Assembly: GCF_037975245.1 (NCBI RefSeq)
Contig: NC_092576.1
Coordinates: forward strand, 2,785,501-2,849,500
Length of the DNA: 64,000 nucleotides
Direction of reading: 5' to 3'
Source of the DNA: Apostichopus japonicus
Taxonomy: Eukaryota; Echinodermata; Holothuroidea; Aspidochirotida; Stichopodidae
The translations under genes were made by a program, and so were the position numbers. This document shows, piece after piece, positions 49,201 through 55,500 of the stretch. Positions within the stretch are counted from its first letter, which is position 1. Every line of letters begins with the position of its first letter. Under the pieces are notes generated by a model. That model worked only from the letters and a program-made list of their open reading frames with translations, was not told the DNA's origin and searched no databases.

Positions 49201-50826
49201 ATTAGCAGCCAGAAAGAGTGCCAAATTAATGCTAAGATCAATTGTCAATATCTCTTCAATAGGCATGTCCGAATTAATTCATACTTGGTAAGGTGATGTA
49301 ACTACATAGTATGTATATGCTCTTTGCAACGACAACTTTTATCTCATTAATATTCATGAGTTAGCGGCCTTTTGGCTAAGATCAGGTGTAGTATCTGTTC
49401 CCTTTCGAGGGGAATGGTGATGCACACCTGACGATGATCACAGTCACAGTCCCGATGCAAGGGCACTGGGGTTGAGAGCAGATCAGTCGTTCGGTAGTTT
49501 GGTTTTCGTGCCCAGGTTCTTTCCTGGGTGACTTTTCTTAAAAAGTATGATGAATACCAAGTACGAATTTGCAGGCATTATTTCATCACAATCTACCCTG
49601 CACATGTGGGAAGGTATTGCGTGGGTTTGCAATTTGTTGCAATTTGGGGTCCCCTAGAGGAACATTACCATCGGCAGCAGAAACGTGGTAAAAAAATACA
49701 AAATAGAAAAAGACTTTTAACCCGACAACATGTACACTCTGAGTAGGACTGAACAACATGAAATGTTGGTTGGATTCAATGGTCTTTAAGGGAGTTTAAC
49801 ACAATCTCCAGCTACTATTTCTCTTCAATTGATAGGAAATAGAAAAAAAAGATACCCATAAACAAACACCAAAACACTGTTTGGCCGAATGTTTCACTTT
49901 CCTCATGCCAATCAAGTTTAAAGATAGGCGAAATTTGTCATCTTTTGGAATTAAAACCCCAAACTGTAAATGCTGTAGAAGCCTTGGTGCACTCATATAC
50001 AGTATGATTATTTTATAAACCAATTATTAAATTTTAATAGCAATAATGAGCTATGGAATGTTACAAAGGTTTTGAAACACAAACTTTAATTTGAAAAGTT
50101 CTCCCTCCCTTCTACTGTAATGATCAATACCCATGGATCTGCATCGAGCATTCACACCATGAACTAGAGATCTGAAAAAGTTTAATATCGGGGAAAAAAA
50201 ACCCAAATTTGAAAAAGGATACTTTTAATTTGCCACTCAGTAGGGTTTCAGAAAAGATTAGCTAGGTGTTAAACACACCAAAAAGATGTCTAATCTATGG
50301 CTACCAGGTATAAAGAAAAATCCTTGAGACCTCAAGTGTCCACTGAGAAATGTACTTCTGGGCACTTTGGGTGGCACTGAGGAGGGTCATTGACCAGTCA
50401 CGTGACCGGTCACTGAGTGTGTACGGTACCTAATAAGTTCACCCTACTCTAGAGGCATGGTACAGTGTGAGTTCTGAGTTTGTAAGGAGGCAGGAAGTGA
50501 AGTTAAGTTCACTCTATATTTCTTTGTATATTTATCTCCACAATGTCAGTATTAAACTACTAACCAAATCCTTCCGTGAACTCTTCCAGCGTCAGGAATC
50601 CGTTACCGTCTGAGTCCAAAGAGTCGAAGACATACTCGAGTTGACCTTCGTCGTGACCTGGGATCTCTCCCACCAGTCGACGCATGTCCCGCTTATTGAC
50701 GAAGCCTTTCTCTTCCACGTCGCAGACTTTGAAGAGCTCCCTCGCCTTTTCCTCGATCATGGCCTTGAGCTCCTCCGGGGAAGGCGTGGCCTCCTCGCTC
50801 AGCTGTTGACTGTACGGTGATTCCAT
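17365..50826 (-). CDS. CRACR2A: EF-hand, coiled-coil, Rab GTPase protein (CRACR2A/Rab46-like), 16 exons
   Basis: Large Rab-family GTPase with N-terminal EF-hands. Coding exons on minus: 50826-50565, 48784-48634, 44531-44460, 38279-38133, 37552-37462, 36747-36580, 35089-34974, 29747-29676, 29139-29085, 27276-27188, 21843-21385, 20908-20815, 19716-19584, 18952-18756, 18174-18073, 17532-17365. They sum to 2376 nt, 791 codons plus stop, all phases joining. Domains: EF-hand pair at ~24-87, the second loop canonical and the first degenerate as in vertebrate CRACR2A; coiled coil ~160-400; acidic/Ser-rich linker ~405-590; Rab domain ~600-765 with P-loop GDSYVGKT (610-617), DTAGQE (658-663), NKLD (716-719) and EASAK (744-748); C-terminus CCRS, a likely geranylgeranylation site. 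In vertebrates CRACR2A couples Ca2+ signals to Orai/STIM1 activity, vesicle traffic and dynein transport. EF-hand and coiled-coil blocks resemble CRACR2A more than RASEF (Rab45), but a pre-duplication ancestor of CRACR2A, RASEF and Rab44 is possible. Confidence 0.9.
18073..18174 (-). CDS. CRACR2A: CRACR2A-like exon 15
   Basis: Codons 703-736: [20 protein letters not shown], then [14 protein letters not shown]. It holds the guanine-specificity motif NKLD (716-719). The acceptor is TTTTCAG and the donor GCT|GTGAGT. Confidence 0.93.
18756..18952 (-). CDS. CRACR2A: CRACR2A-like exon 14
   Basis: Codons 637-702: [40 protein letters not shown], then the [20 protein letters not shown] helix. It contains switch II. 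The acceptor is CTTCCTGCATAAG and the donor GAG|GTACTAG. Confidence 0.94.
19320..19432. repeat. GGTGA pentanucleotide microsatellite
   Basis: Tandem GGTGA with GATGA and GATACA interruptions, within the intron between exons 13 and 14. Confidence 0.9.
19584..19716 (-). CDS. CRACR2A: CRACR2A-like exon 13 (P-loop)
   Basis: Codons 593-637: [36 protein letters not shown], then SFNATIG. The P-loop is GDSYVGKT; the effector-loop Thr is likely Thr635. The acceptor is CTCTACCTCAG and the donor ATAG|GTAAAG. Confidence 0.95.
20344..20681. mobile_element. Non-autonomous hAT-like element with 8-bp target duplication
   Basis: Inverted ends AGGGATGTGCCCA (20352-20364) and TGGGCACATCCCT (20661-20673), perfect over 13 bp and bounding 322 bp. 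Flanks GTCTACTC and GTCTACTA form an 8-bp target duplication with one mismatch, the hAT size. No transposase inside. It lies in the intron between exons 12 and 13. Confidence 0.8.
20815..20908 (-). CDS. CRACR2A: CRACR2A-like exon 12
   Basis: Codons 561-592: [20 protein letters not shown], then [12 protein letters not shown] charged linker just before the Rab domain with a basic KSKQRKVKK patch. The acceptor is TTTGGCAG and the donor GAG|GTAAAG. Assigned by phase and position, since this linker is poorly conserved. Confidence 0.85.
21385..21843 (-). CDS. CRACR2A: CRACR2A-like exon 11 (large linker exon)
   Basis: Codons 408-561, the longest exon. It includes [20 protein letters not shown], Ser/Gln/His-rich sequence and an acidic [14 protein letters not shown] helix. 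It corresponds to the disordered region between coiled coil and GTPase; the [11 protein letters not shown] stretch recalls the acidic YDSEVEY motif of RASEF. The acceptor is TTGGCCTTCCACAG and the donor AAGG|GTGAGTAAC. Confidence 0.9.
21866..21911. repeat. (TA)n tract abutting exon 11 acceptor
   Basis: Imperfect TA dinucleotides between exon 11 and the retroelement relic. It lies 20-70 nt from the acceptor, where the branch site would be expected. Confidence 0.85.
21915..23700 (-). mobile_element. Penelope-like element reverse transcriptase relic
   Basis: Broken reading frames on minus, in order: an Arg-rich N-terminal block with IPRGL (23540-23640); a stretch at 23286-23543; [19 protein letters not shown] (22790-22850); [20 protein letters not shown] (about 22400-22460); then, after a frameshift near 22370, [17 protein letters not shown] (motif A region), [16 protein letters not shown] and RYIDDIF, the RT catalytic box, near 22000. 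These motifs are typical of Penelope-like elements. At least two frameshifts, and truncation soon after the RT palm by the (TA)n tract: no thumb or GIY-YIG endonuclease remains. Same strand as the host gene, in the intron between exons 10 and 11. Confidence 0.85.
23977..24006. repeat. (GGT)n microsatellite after G-run
   Basis: A G-run followed by about nine GGT repeats, intronic. Confidence 0.85.
24932..24999. repeat. (TA)n microsatellite
   Basis: Long TA run with short interruptions, next to the SINE-like sequence at 25000-25082. Confidence 0.9.
25000..25082 (-). mobile_element. SINE-like fragment with box B palindrome
   Basis: Contains the palindrome CCGGGATTCGAATCCGGG (box B-like on either strand) and the word CCAACTCATTACGATTT on minus. 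The latter recurs at 62151-62172 beside another TA tract, so this is a dispersed tRNA-derived repeat ending in (TA)n. Confidence 0.6.
25560..26060. repeat. About 185-bp tandem repeat, ~2.5 copies
   Basis: The phrase AGGGCATTNTTGATAC...AACAGNAATTTGTGTTTG recurs near 25598, 25780 and 25972, with CAAACCTATACCAAG after each. Intron between exons 10 and 11. Confidence 0.75.
26541..26945. repeat. 132-148-bp tandem repeat, 3 copies
   Basis: Units start with ATTTTGTGTTGGGGTT near 26541, 26673 and 26821 and contain CTTACTCTGACC, TTCACACA and TATCACACAGGTTTATT. Intron between exons 10 and 11. Confidence 0.8.
27188..27276 (-). CDS. CRACR2A: CRACR2A-like exon 10
   Basis: Codons 379-408: [20 protein letters not shown], then YFDPANDHQ(S). 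End of the coiled coil. The acceptor is GAATCTACAG and the donor AGAG|GTCAGT. Split Ser408 joins exon 11 in frame. Confidence 0.9.
27250..27715. repeat. About 230-bp tandem duplication including the 5' part of exon 10
   Basis: 27250-27480 is repeated with divergence at 27480-27715 (shared GATTTCTNTTATC, TTCCAAGCTTTACAGA, GACTAGATTGATGAATT, AGCATGATCATCTAG). The outer copy keeps an acceptor-like CTATAG followed by an open IDENMDNRN. Confidence 0.85.
27847..27960. repeat. Compound (CAG)n(CAA)n(TAA)n trinucleotide repeat
   Basis: About six CAG units, then CAA, then about 20 TAA/TAT units, in the intron between exons 9 and 10. Confidence 0.9.
28030..28600. repeat. About 290-bp tandem duplication
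   Basis: The series CTTGCGATT...CACTNNTGATACAT...CTTTACAATG...CAATTCAAGC...CAACTGTT...AAAATTNTCAAAT occurs at 28045-28280 and again at 28320-28560. Old intronic duplication. Confidence 0.75.
28707..28985 (+). mobile_element. tRNA-derived SINE, copy 2 of family A
   Basis: Head GGTGCTGTGGCCGAGT, box B-like GGTTCCTGGTTTGACACCC, and a body matching 1972-2203 in reverse orientation. Antisense to the host gene, intron between exons 9 and 10. Confidence 0.8.
29085..29139 (-). CDS. CRACR2A: CRACR2A-like exon 9
   Basis: Codons 360-378: (K)[18 protein letters not shown]. Matches the NKHLRDERD stretch of CRACR2A. The acceptor is TTGGTCTTTAG and the donor GAG|GTGAGTC. Confidence 0.9.
29676..29747 (-). 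CDS. CRACR2A: CRACR2A-like exon 8
   Basis: Codons 336-360: [20 protein letters not shown], then SLL. Matches the YRVTESLQREKAGLLKQL helix of CRACR2A. The acceptor is GAATGTTTTCAG and the donor GAA|GTAAGTG. Confidence 0.9.
31183..31225. repeat. (TA)n then T-run
   Basis: TA dinucleotides followed by about 14 Ts, intronic. Confidence 0.9.
31351..33077. mobile_element. hAT-like DNA transposon, non-autonomous (1.7 kb)
   Basis: Inverted ends TAGTGTTCAACCGATTA (31359-31375) and its complement at 33053-33069, with subterminal ACCGATTATGCA / TACCGATTCCGATTA repeats at both ends. Flanks CACCATTA and CACCAGTA form an 8-bp target duplication with one mismatch. No transposase-like protein is recognisable inside, so it is a deleted derivative. 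It lies in the intron between exons 7 and 8. Confidence 0.85.
33996..34380. mobile_element. Non-autonomous hAT-like element with perfect 8-bp target duplication
   Basis: Ends CAGGGGTGAGCAACCTT (34004-34020) and AAGGTTGCCCACCCCAG (34356-34372), 369 bp. Both flanks are ATCTAAAT. The ends and internal GGCCGCA words are like many animal hAT MITEs. Same intron as the preceding element. Confidence 0.9.
34497..34865 (-). mobile_element. tRNA-derived SINE with conserved core
   Basis: On minus it starts GGGCGTTGTGGTCAAGTGGT (box A), carries GGTTCGAGCCC (box B) near 34805, then the CCTTGGGCAAGGCGCTTTAT core near 34770, and ends near GTTGCGCTATATAAG. The core is of the type shared across many invertebrate SINEs. 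Confidence 0.85.
34974..35089 (-). CDS. CRACR2A: CRACR2A-like exon 7
   Basis: Codons 298-336: [38 protein letters not shown]. Coiled-coil heptads. The acceptor is TGTCTCTACAG; the donor is AGA|GTAAGTAAC. Confidence 0.9.
35165..35300 (-). ncRNA. Hammerhead-ribozyme-like repeat unit (copy b)
   Basis: On minus 35297-35258: GCCT, CTGAAGA, a stem/loop containing TGCTA, AAAA, TGTC, AGC. Stem I pairs partly (CT/AG). Stem II is eroded (GATC/GGAATC) and GAAA has become AAAA, so it is probably inactive. The boundary word CTGTTAGCAAACTGC is at 35190-35204. It borders the 158-bp array. Confidence 0.55.
35302..35934. repeat. 158-bp tandem repeat, 4 copies
   Basis: Copies 35461-35618, 35619-35776 and 35777-35934 are nearly identical; the first (35302-35460) is more diverged. 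Each has TTTTTTGTTGTGTCCATTTT and AGACAGACATTAGCTCACTTG. Intron between exons 6 and 7. Confidence 0.95.
35985..36365. repeat. About 52-55-bp tandem repeat, 7 copies
   Basis: Unit CCTTTTTTTCTGCTGATCTT followed by ACTGACAGGAAGTGGACACT and GACATCAAATGT, in a row ending about 215 bp from exon 6. Confidence 0.95.
36580..36747 (-). CDS. CRACR2A: CRACR2A-like exon 6
   Basis: Codons 242-297: [20 protein letters not shown], then [20 protein letters not shown]. Highly charged coiled coil. The acceptor is ATTTTACTTTTAG and the donor GAG|GTTTGT. Phase 0 at both ends. Confidence 0.92.
37462..37552 (-). CDS. CRACR2A: CRACR2A-like exon 5
   Basis: Codons 211-241: [20 protein letters not shown], then [10 protein letters not shown]. 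Nearly the same as the DEEIQHLYEEMEQQIKSEKE block of CRACR2A, the best evidence for this subfamily. The acceptor is TTTTCTCAG and the donor CAG|GTAAGAC. Confidence 0.94.
38133..38279 (-). CDS. CRACR2A: CRACR2A-like exon 4
   Basis: Codons 162-211: [40 protein letters not shown], then GELEQVLK. Aligns with the LWLQLKKEEPHLLSNFED region of CRACR2A. The acceptor is ATATCTACAG and the donor AGAG|GTAAAT. Confidence 0.94.
38590..38930. mobile_element. Probable MITE with GGGCGCAACCA ends
   Basis: Left GGGCGCAACCACCATTTTTG near 38593 and right GTACATGGTTGCGCCCC near 38914-38930 are inverted. No clean target duplication was found. G-rich internal sequence. Confidence 0.55.
39660..39820. mobile_element. 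Possible MITE end (GGCGGAGCTAGGGG)
   Basis: Contains CCCCTAGCTCCGCCACTG after a C-run, a sequence typical of one end of animal hAT MITEs. The other end was not identified. Confidence 0.3.
40670..40890. repeat. GGGCAATACAG / GGGCAATTGCA tandem repeat
   Basis: 10-21-bp units of ACAGGGCAAT with TTGC variants. The Cys/Pro/Leu reading frame on minus is produced by the repeat. Confidence 0.9.
41290..42540. repeat. About 135-150-bp satellite-like array, ~8-9 copies
   Basis: Units contain ACAGAATACATCCATTAC, TGTGCACTGTGCTTCATTAC, TGTCTGCATAGTAC and CAGTAATAGAGAACAGAATA. The CATCCATTAC word recurs near 41411, 41539, 41687, 41831, 41968, 42116 and 42263. Several long frames on both strands are repeat artefacts. 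Intron between exons 3 and 4. Confidence 0.95.
43100..43240 (-). mobile_element. Decayed tRNA-like SINE fragment
   Basis: On minus a box B-like GGTTGCAGACCCGG follows a box A-like patch at low similarity. Interpreted as an old SINE. Confidence 0.3.
43945..44190. repeat. TACAGGTA / TGTGTG-rich tandem repeat
   Basis: Irregular repeats of ATATGTACAGGTATATACAGG and GTGTGTGTACAGTGACAGGT. The low-complexity Tyr/Thr/His-rich frames here are artefacts. Confidence 0.85.
44222..44385. repeat. 22-bp tandem repeat, ~7 copies
   Basis: TGGATAGTATGAATGCACAG repeated with few changes; it starts about 75 nt downstream (in gene sense) of the exon 3 donor. Confidence 0.95.
44460..44531 (-). CDS. CRACR2A: CRACR2A-like exon 3 (possible cassette exon)
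   Basis: Codons 138-162: [20 protein letters not shown], then SVE. 72 nt, starting and ending in phase 2, so skipping it keeps the frame. Acidic/Ser-rich with no counterpart in vertebrate CRACR2A as I recall it. The acceptor is CCTCAAAATTAG; the donor AAG|GTACCT is weaker than others in the gene. Confidence 0.72.
44532..48633. other. Intron between exons 2 and 3
   Basis: AT-rich, no coding exon recognised. It contains a family B SINE head near 46680-46745 (minus) and a purine-rich possible MITE patch at 48050-48310. The plus-strand frame near 46972-47253 has no recognisable similarity. Confidence 0.5.
46680..46745 (-). mobile_element. tRNA-like SINE head, family B, copy 2
   Basis: On minus GGGCTGGATGACTCAGTTGG, then TAGACAGAGATTAGTGGTCA, like a tRNA head with box A; box B is eroded. 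Related to 5645-5715. Confidence 0.5.
48634..48784 (-). CDS. CRACR2A: CRACR2A-like exon 2
   Basis: Codons 88-138: [20 protein letters not shown], then [20 protein letters not shown]. The [10 protein letters not shown] piece matches RMLMDRLGAQ of CRACR2A. Acceptor TCCCCTCCAG was chosen over the inner TTTTCTAG because it gives EGFGGFLGI, aligned with TGFSHFFFS. The donor is AGA|GTAAGAA. Confidence 0.9.
49365..49535 (+). ncRNA. U2 snRNA-headed structured element (probable SINE or snRNA-derived gene)
   Basis: 49365-49400 matches U2 snRNA positions from CGGCCTTTTGGCTAAGATC through GTAGTATCTGTTC with one change (AGGTG for AAGTG), keeping the GUAGUA branch-pairing core. The first ~9 nt and everything after differ from U2. 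Next is CCCT-TTCG-AGGG (49400-49411), a UUCG hairpin where U2 has stem-loop IIa. GTGAT/ATCAC can pair around 49417-49441. GGGCAC (49461-49466) and GTGCCC (49508-49513) can pair. A perfect CCCAGG-TTCTTT-CCTGGG hairpin (49511-49528) lies before TGACTTTTC. No Sm-site consensus is seen. It lies in intron 1 of the Rab gene on the opposite strand. A U2-derived SINE is more likely than a spliceosomal gene. Confidence 0.6.
50565..50826 (-). CDS. CRACR2A: CRACR2A-like exon 1 (start codon, EF-hands)
   Basis: Start ATG at 50826. EF1 loop [12 protein letters not shown] is degenerate; EF2 loop [12 protein letters not shown] is canonical with D, D, N, T and E at binding positions. Helices read [16 protein letters not shown] and [12 protein letters not shown], very close to CRACR2A. 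The donor is TTTG|GTTAGTAG. An acceptor-like CTCTCCACCAG near 50890 suggests a 5' UTR intron. Confidence 0.93.
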
Positions 50827-50989
50827 GGCTGATCAAAGGGGGAAGGAGGAGGAGGTGAAGAAATGGGGTACAGCCTGGTATGGTACCTGGTGGAGAGATG
50901 AATGAAATGGAAGCTCAGTTATTCATGATTATTCATAAGTTACCTACACAATATTTGCCAAATGAAATGAACCCTTCACAAAACCTTAT

Positions 50990-51150
50990 GATAGCTTCAT
51001 TATTATTATAAATTATGATAACAGCAATAACAATAAAAATAGCAATGAAAATGACAAATAACAATGAAATAATAACAATAATAACAACAACAACAATAAC
51101 AAAAATGATAATGATAATTACATTATTATAATAATAATCATATAATAACT
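50990..51150. repeat. AAT/AAC-rich simple repeat
   Basis: Loose (AATAAC)n and (ATT)n tract just upstream of exon 1. Confidence 0.75.
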
Positions 51151-53695
51151 CTTTCTACAACCCTTGCTACAGATTTAGGTCCTTCCAAATATCCAATTTA
51201 AGCTGTAAATTATTTACACAGACCAATTGAATATAGTGCATGGTACATACATGTCTGCAGTCTTAATACTGTACAAGTGCTATGCATATACATTACTGTA
51301 TGTATGTACATGTACAGTAAAGTCCCATATGTAATACATTCAGTACTGACTGAGAAATGTACAGTTGGACTGTAATGTGGTACATTAAACAGTTTCATTA
51401 AATCACAAGTACAGCTCCAGTACTCAATGTAGAATCTAGATGTGTTATAATACACCTTTTAGTAGGTTTAATACTACAGTAGTTACATAGCAGCTGTCCT
51501 TCAAATACAGATATGTAGTACGGTACCTTAGCACAATGTTAATAATAAACAAACACAACGTTTAATGAAAGTGGCGTAAATTGATTGGTTCAGAAGAAAA
51601 TTTTACCTTAGAACTAATTGGCACTGTATCACTATTTAAACTCGTTTCCAGCTATTTTGTTGATATTTAATTTAAATTGTTCAAATGATTGAGATTATAA
51701 TATATGGATACAACCAATGACAGTGATATTATAATATCAATTACAGTACATTCACGATACAGTACTTGCTCAATTGACTGAGATTATGATATATGGACAC
51801 GACCAATGACAGGGATATTATAATATCAATAACAGTACAGTTTATACTATAAACTTGTTCAGTGATTTGTGTTTGATCTTCGATGGAGGACAATGAATAA
51901 TAAATATTGACGATGACAGGCTTAAAATTGAATACGTCTGTGCTGGTATTGGCTTGTCTGTAAATCTATACACGTACGTTTGCTGGTAGGTAAATAAATC
52001 AGCAAACTGTACATGAAGATGCATTAAAATCATAGGAACAAAAAATGTAAGATAATTAAAGGAAATTGTTGCCCGGATTAAAGCTTTTTACTGTAGTATG
52101 CAGTAAACGGTGTGAAATTACAATTATCTGGAAACACAATTGCAGTAGAAACTTTGTAGGTACCATATTCAAGATAACCCGTTTTTAGTTCGATGGGAGA
52201 TATAATTCCAGAAACCGGGCTATCAAAATCATGAAGATAATAATGTATTCACTAGTCATGATACTTATTTAGGTAGTTGCAATGATTTCTCATGAATAGA
52301 ATGTAGTAATTATAATTGTAGGTGTACAACTGCAAGTTTCATGGGAAGATCATATCGAGCAAAGTAAGTATATAATGAAAAAAAAAATCATGACACCCCT
52401 CATACTGTGTGTATGTTAAAGTCAGAATAAAAGTTTTTAATATAATACCTCAGATTTTCTATGCTGTTCATGTCTGGTATGTACTATACAGACCAGCAAA
52501 GAAAACAAGATATCACCTGGATGTTGATGTGTTACTAATCAGGTTAATTACTGCTAAGAACAATTCTGAAAGGCCTTACTGATAAAATTGAGAAAGTAAA
52601 TACATTTACATATATATTTTATATATTTAAATATTGTTAGGTTTGTGGAATGATTTTGTATTATTTTGTACAGTTTCTATATTGTTTGTTATGATATTGT
52701 TTCACATTATATTTATAAATATTTTATGTATTTATATTGGATTTTAATAAACTTCAAATGACAGTATACAATATATGTGTCAAATAACTGAATCTGTGTT
52801 GTTTTTGTTGTTCATTCGTGTGTCTGTGCGCCTGTGTATAATATACACTTGATTTGTATTGTGACTGAGAAACTTGAAGAAAGGAATTACAAGTCCTCAG
52901 GTGTCATTTGAAAAGAATCACCATGACCTCAGAAGAAATCTATTGTTACGGGGTATTGATAAGTTTATAGAGTATGTGGTTTAGAACAATGGAAAAAGAA
53001 AGAACTATGGGGTCTTAAGTCTGAATACAACTAAAACACAGTGTGTATCTGCAATTTTGTTTTTATCCTCTTATTTAGTATAGTTCTTTAAAGATACAAC
53101 GTAGAGAGCGATTCAAATAGAATTATAACAAACAAACAAAAAAAAGTTCAATTTATCCAATTTCCGATGCAGAACAACTTGTTGGCTATGTAGAGTTACC
53201 GTTCATGACAGTGCATTTATGTACAGTATAGCCTCTCAACATATTGTTTAGCTACTGTATTGCTGTGTAATATATATAATGTGAATGGGTACTATACTAT
53301 AGTACAGGCCTCTATCCATATCCAGGTTATTTTGTAAACATACTAAATTTGCTATGTAATTTATGTAAAAGAAATTAATTGATAAGAAACTAGAAAGGAG
53401 AAACACGGCTGAGTTTCTCAACTGTTAGAAACTCACAACATTAGATAAAACACCCAAAACTTAACATCAACAAGGTAAAAGACTTTTGTAAGGTAAAACA
53501 GTGGGAGAAAGTGGCCAGGGAATAGGTGTAACGTGGCCACGTGGGTACCTAAATCTGGTCACAGCTCTTCCATAAACCTAGCACCATGCAAATCTCCAAC
53601 ATCACACTCTCAAACAGTCAGCCAGGGGTACAATGAAATAAGTGGCAGTTTAATTCAGCTCATTATAAAATATATCAAATATCTACAATCCTCAC

Positions 53696-53745
53696 CTGAA
53701 GTTGTTCACTAAGTTGGAAAAGAACAGCCTGAACAAGCCAACTCA
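53696..53745 (-). other. Possible 5' UTR exon of the EF-hand Rab gene
   Basis: The minus strand has a perfect donor, AACAACTTCAG|GTGAGGATTG, with no long frame before it. In position and strand it could be a noncoding first exon spliced to the acceptor near 50890. The upstream limit is unknown; the end coordinate is nominal. Confidence 0.25.
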
Positions 53746-54134
53746 ACAGATGCAAATCTCCACCACGGGATAGAGAGCCTCCGTTAATCTTTCATCAGAA
53801 GAGAGTGAATGTGTCATTTTGTGTATTAAAACTTGAAGCAGTCTATGACAGATGGCCCATTGATAACCATGTAGTAATTCACTGAGCAATGTAGTTAATG
53901 TAGGCTACAGTATCTTCTCACCAAGGTATACTATGGCTGACTGTTTCGTAATGGAACAGGAATCTGACACATCACATCTACAGTAGAAAATTGAAGAAAA
54001 AAAACAACCTTTAAGTACATGTACTAATAAACAACAAATTGATGCTAATTATATTGTTGGAAACCAGAAGCTCTGGGTTCATAACCTACTTATATGGAAG
54101 ATGCATGACCTCCACAGGATGTCCGTTGTTATGG

Positions 54135-54185
54135 GTGGGTGGGGGTGGGCTGGGTGGGGGAGGGGAGGGGGTGGGGGAGTGGGTT
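54135..54185 (+). other. G-rich tract, possible G-quadruplex
   Basis: Consecutive GGGTGGGTGGGGGTGGGCTGGG-type runs; more than four G3+ runs with short loops on plus. Confidence 0.5.
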
Positions 54186-55329
54186 GCTAGCTGTCCAGGG
54201 GTTCAGTAGAATACTGGATATCTTTACTACCATGTACGGTAGTGTGCGTCTAGAGTCATACATGTGTCTTAGCTGCAAGACAAAAAACTCCCCACATAAA
54301 CAGGGCTATGTATGGCACAGTAATGTATGTACAAATAAACTACACTAACATACACCTACAGTAATGCTTAAGATGATAAGATCTGTGTGGCCCTATACTA
54401 TATGAAATTTGTGGAGCTACTTGTTTGATACTCCTCAGTTCATGATGATTTCCAAAATCCAAACCCCCCCCCCCGCAATCCTCTCACCCCTCCGCATCTA
54501 ATACATCCAATCCCAAGCCCTAAGTTGGGTCCCTAACTAACTTTACAATAGTCTGTTACTAATGTAATTTTACTATCTTTTTGTTTTGTTTTATTAGATT
54601 TTCATTGTTGTTATCTCTCTAGGATTAACTAGGTGAGTGCACACTAAGAGCCTATACGGCAGGTAGGCACCTAGTTAAGACTGGTCCTGACATATACAGT
54701 ATGTACAACATATACACACAATCTGTATATACTGTACAGCATATATTTAATACAACATAGCACTTACACTGTTGTACATCATGCATCATGTTCATTTCAT
54801 GTACAGGTTCATACAGGTACTGCACTGTGTATGCTATACATCTACACAGTACTAAAAGTAATTTATCCTGGCAGATGAATGCTAAAGCCAATAAGGTTTG
54901 ATAGTACTGCAAGACAAGTTACATTAGAAAATTATACCTGTAGAGCTCAAAGAACTTTATCCACATGTATGCTACCCCAGAATAATGCAAATATACCATT
55001 TCAGACTGTAACAACAGCTGCTATGGAAGACTACTAGGGCCATAAATCAATACTTTCACAGAGTGGAGGTACCAAACATTGACATTTGACGGATGTTACA
55101 GATGTTGCTGACATTGTTATGTATTTTATGGCATGCATGGTTGACTTGATGTTAAATTTTATTTAAAAGAGTGCAAAAAAATGAAAAAAAAATGATATAT
55201 CATCTGGAATTGTCACACTCCAAAATGTATCAAACCTTGAACTATGAAAAAGTTGGAATGAAACCAACGAAATATGCTTCTTTGATTTTTTTTTTTTTTT
55301 TTTTCTCTTTTTAAATAAGTTTTTCAATT

Positions 55330-55500
55330 AATACAAAACTGTTAGCAAACTGCTTAAATCCACTGAAGAGCCTTTGTAAGATAATGTGCAATAGAATGAG
55401 GGCCTGACGTTGCGATCTTCTTCAGAAACAGATCCTGAAGAAGATCCTGCTAGGATCTAAACTTAAGCCCCTTTTACTTTACACATTAACTAGTTTTTAA
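55330..55500. repeat. Degenerate paired hammerhead-like units (copy c)
   Basis: The boundary word CTGTTAGCAAACTGC near 55339 leads to a minus-sense unit at 55400-55426 that lost stem II (CTGAAGAAGATCGCAACGTC). Then a plus-sense unit at 55434-55466 (CTGAAGAAGATCC, TGCTA, GGATC, TAAA). Inverted arrangement as at 58551-58682, but eroded. Confidence 0.6.
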
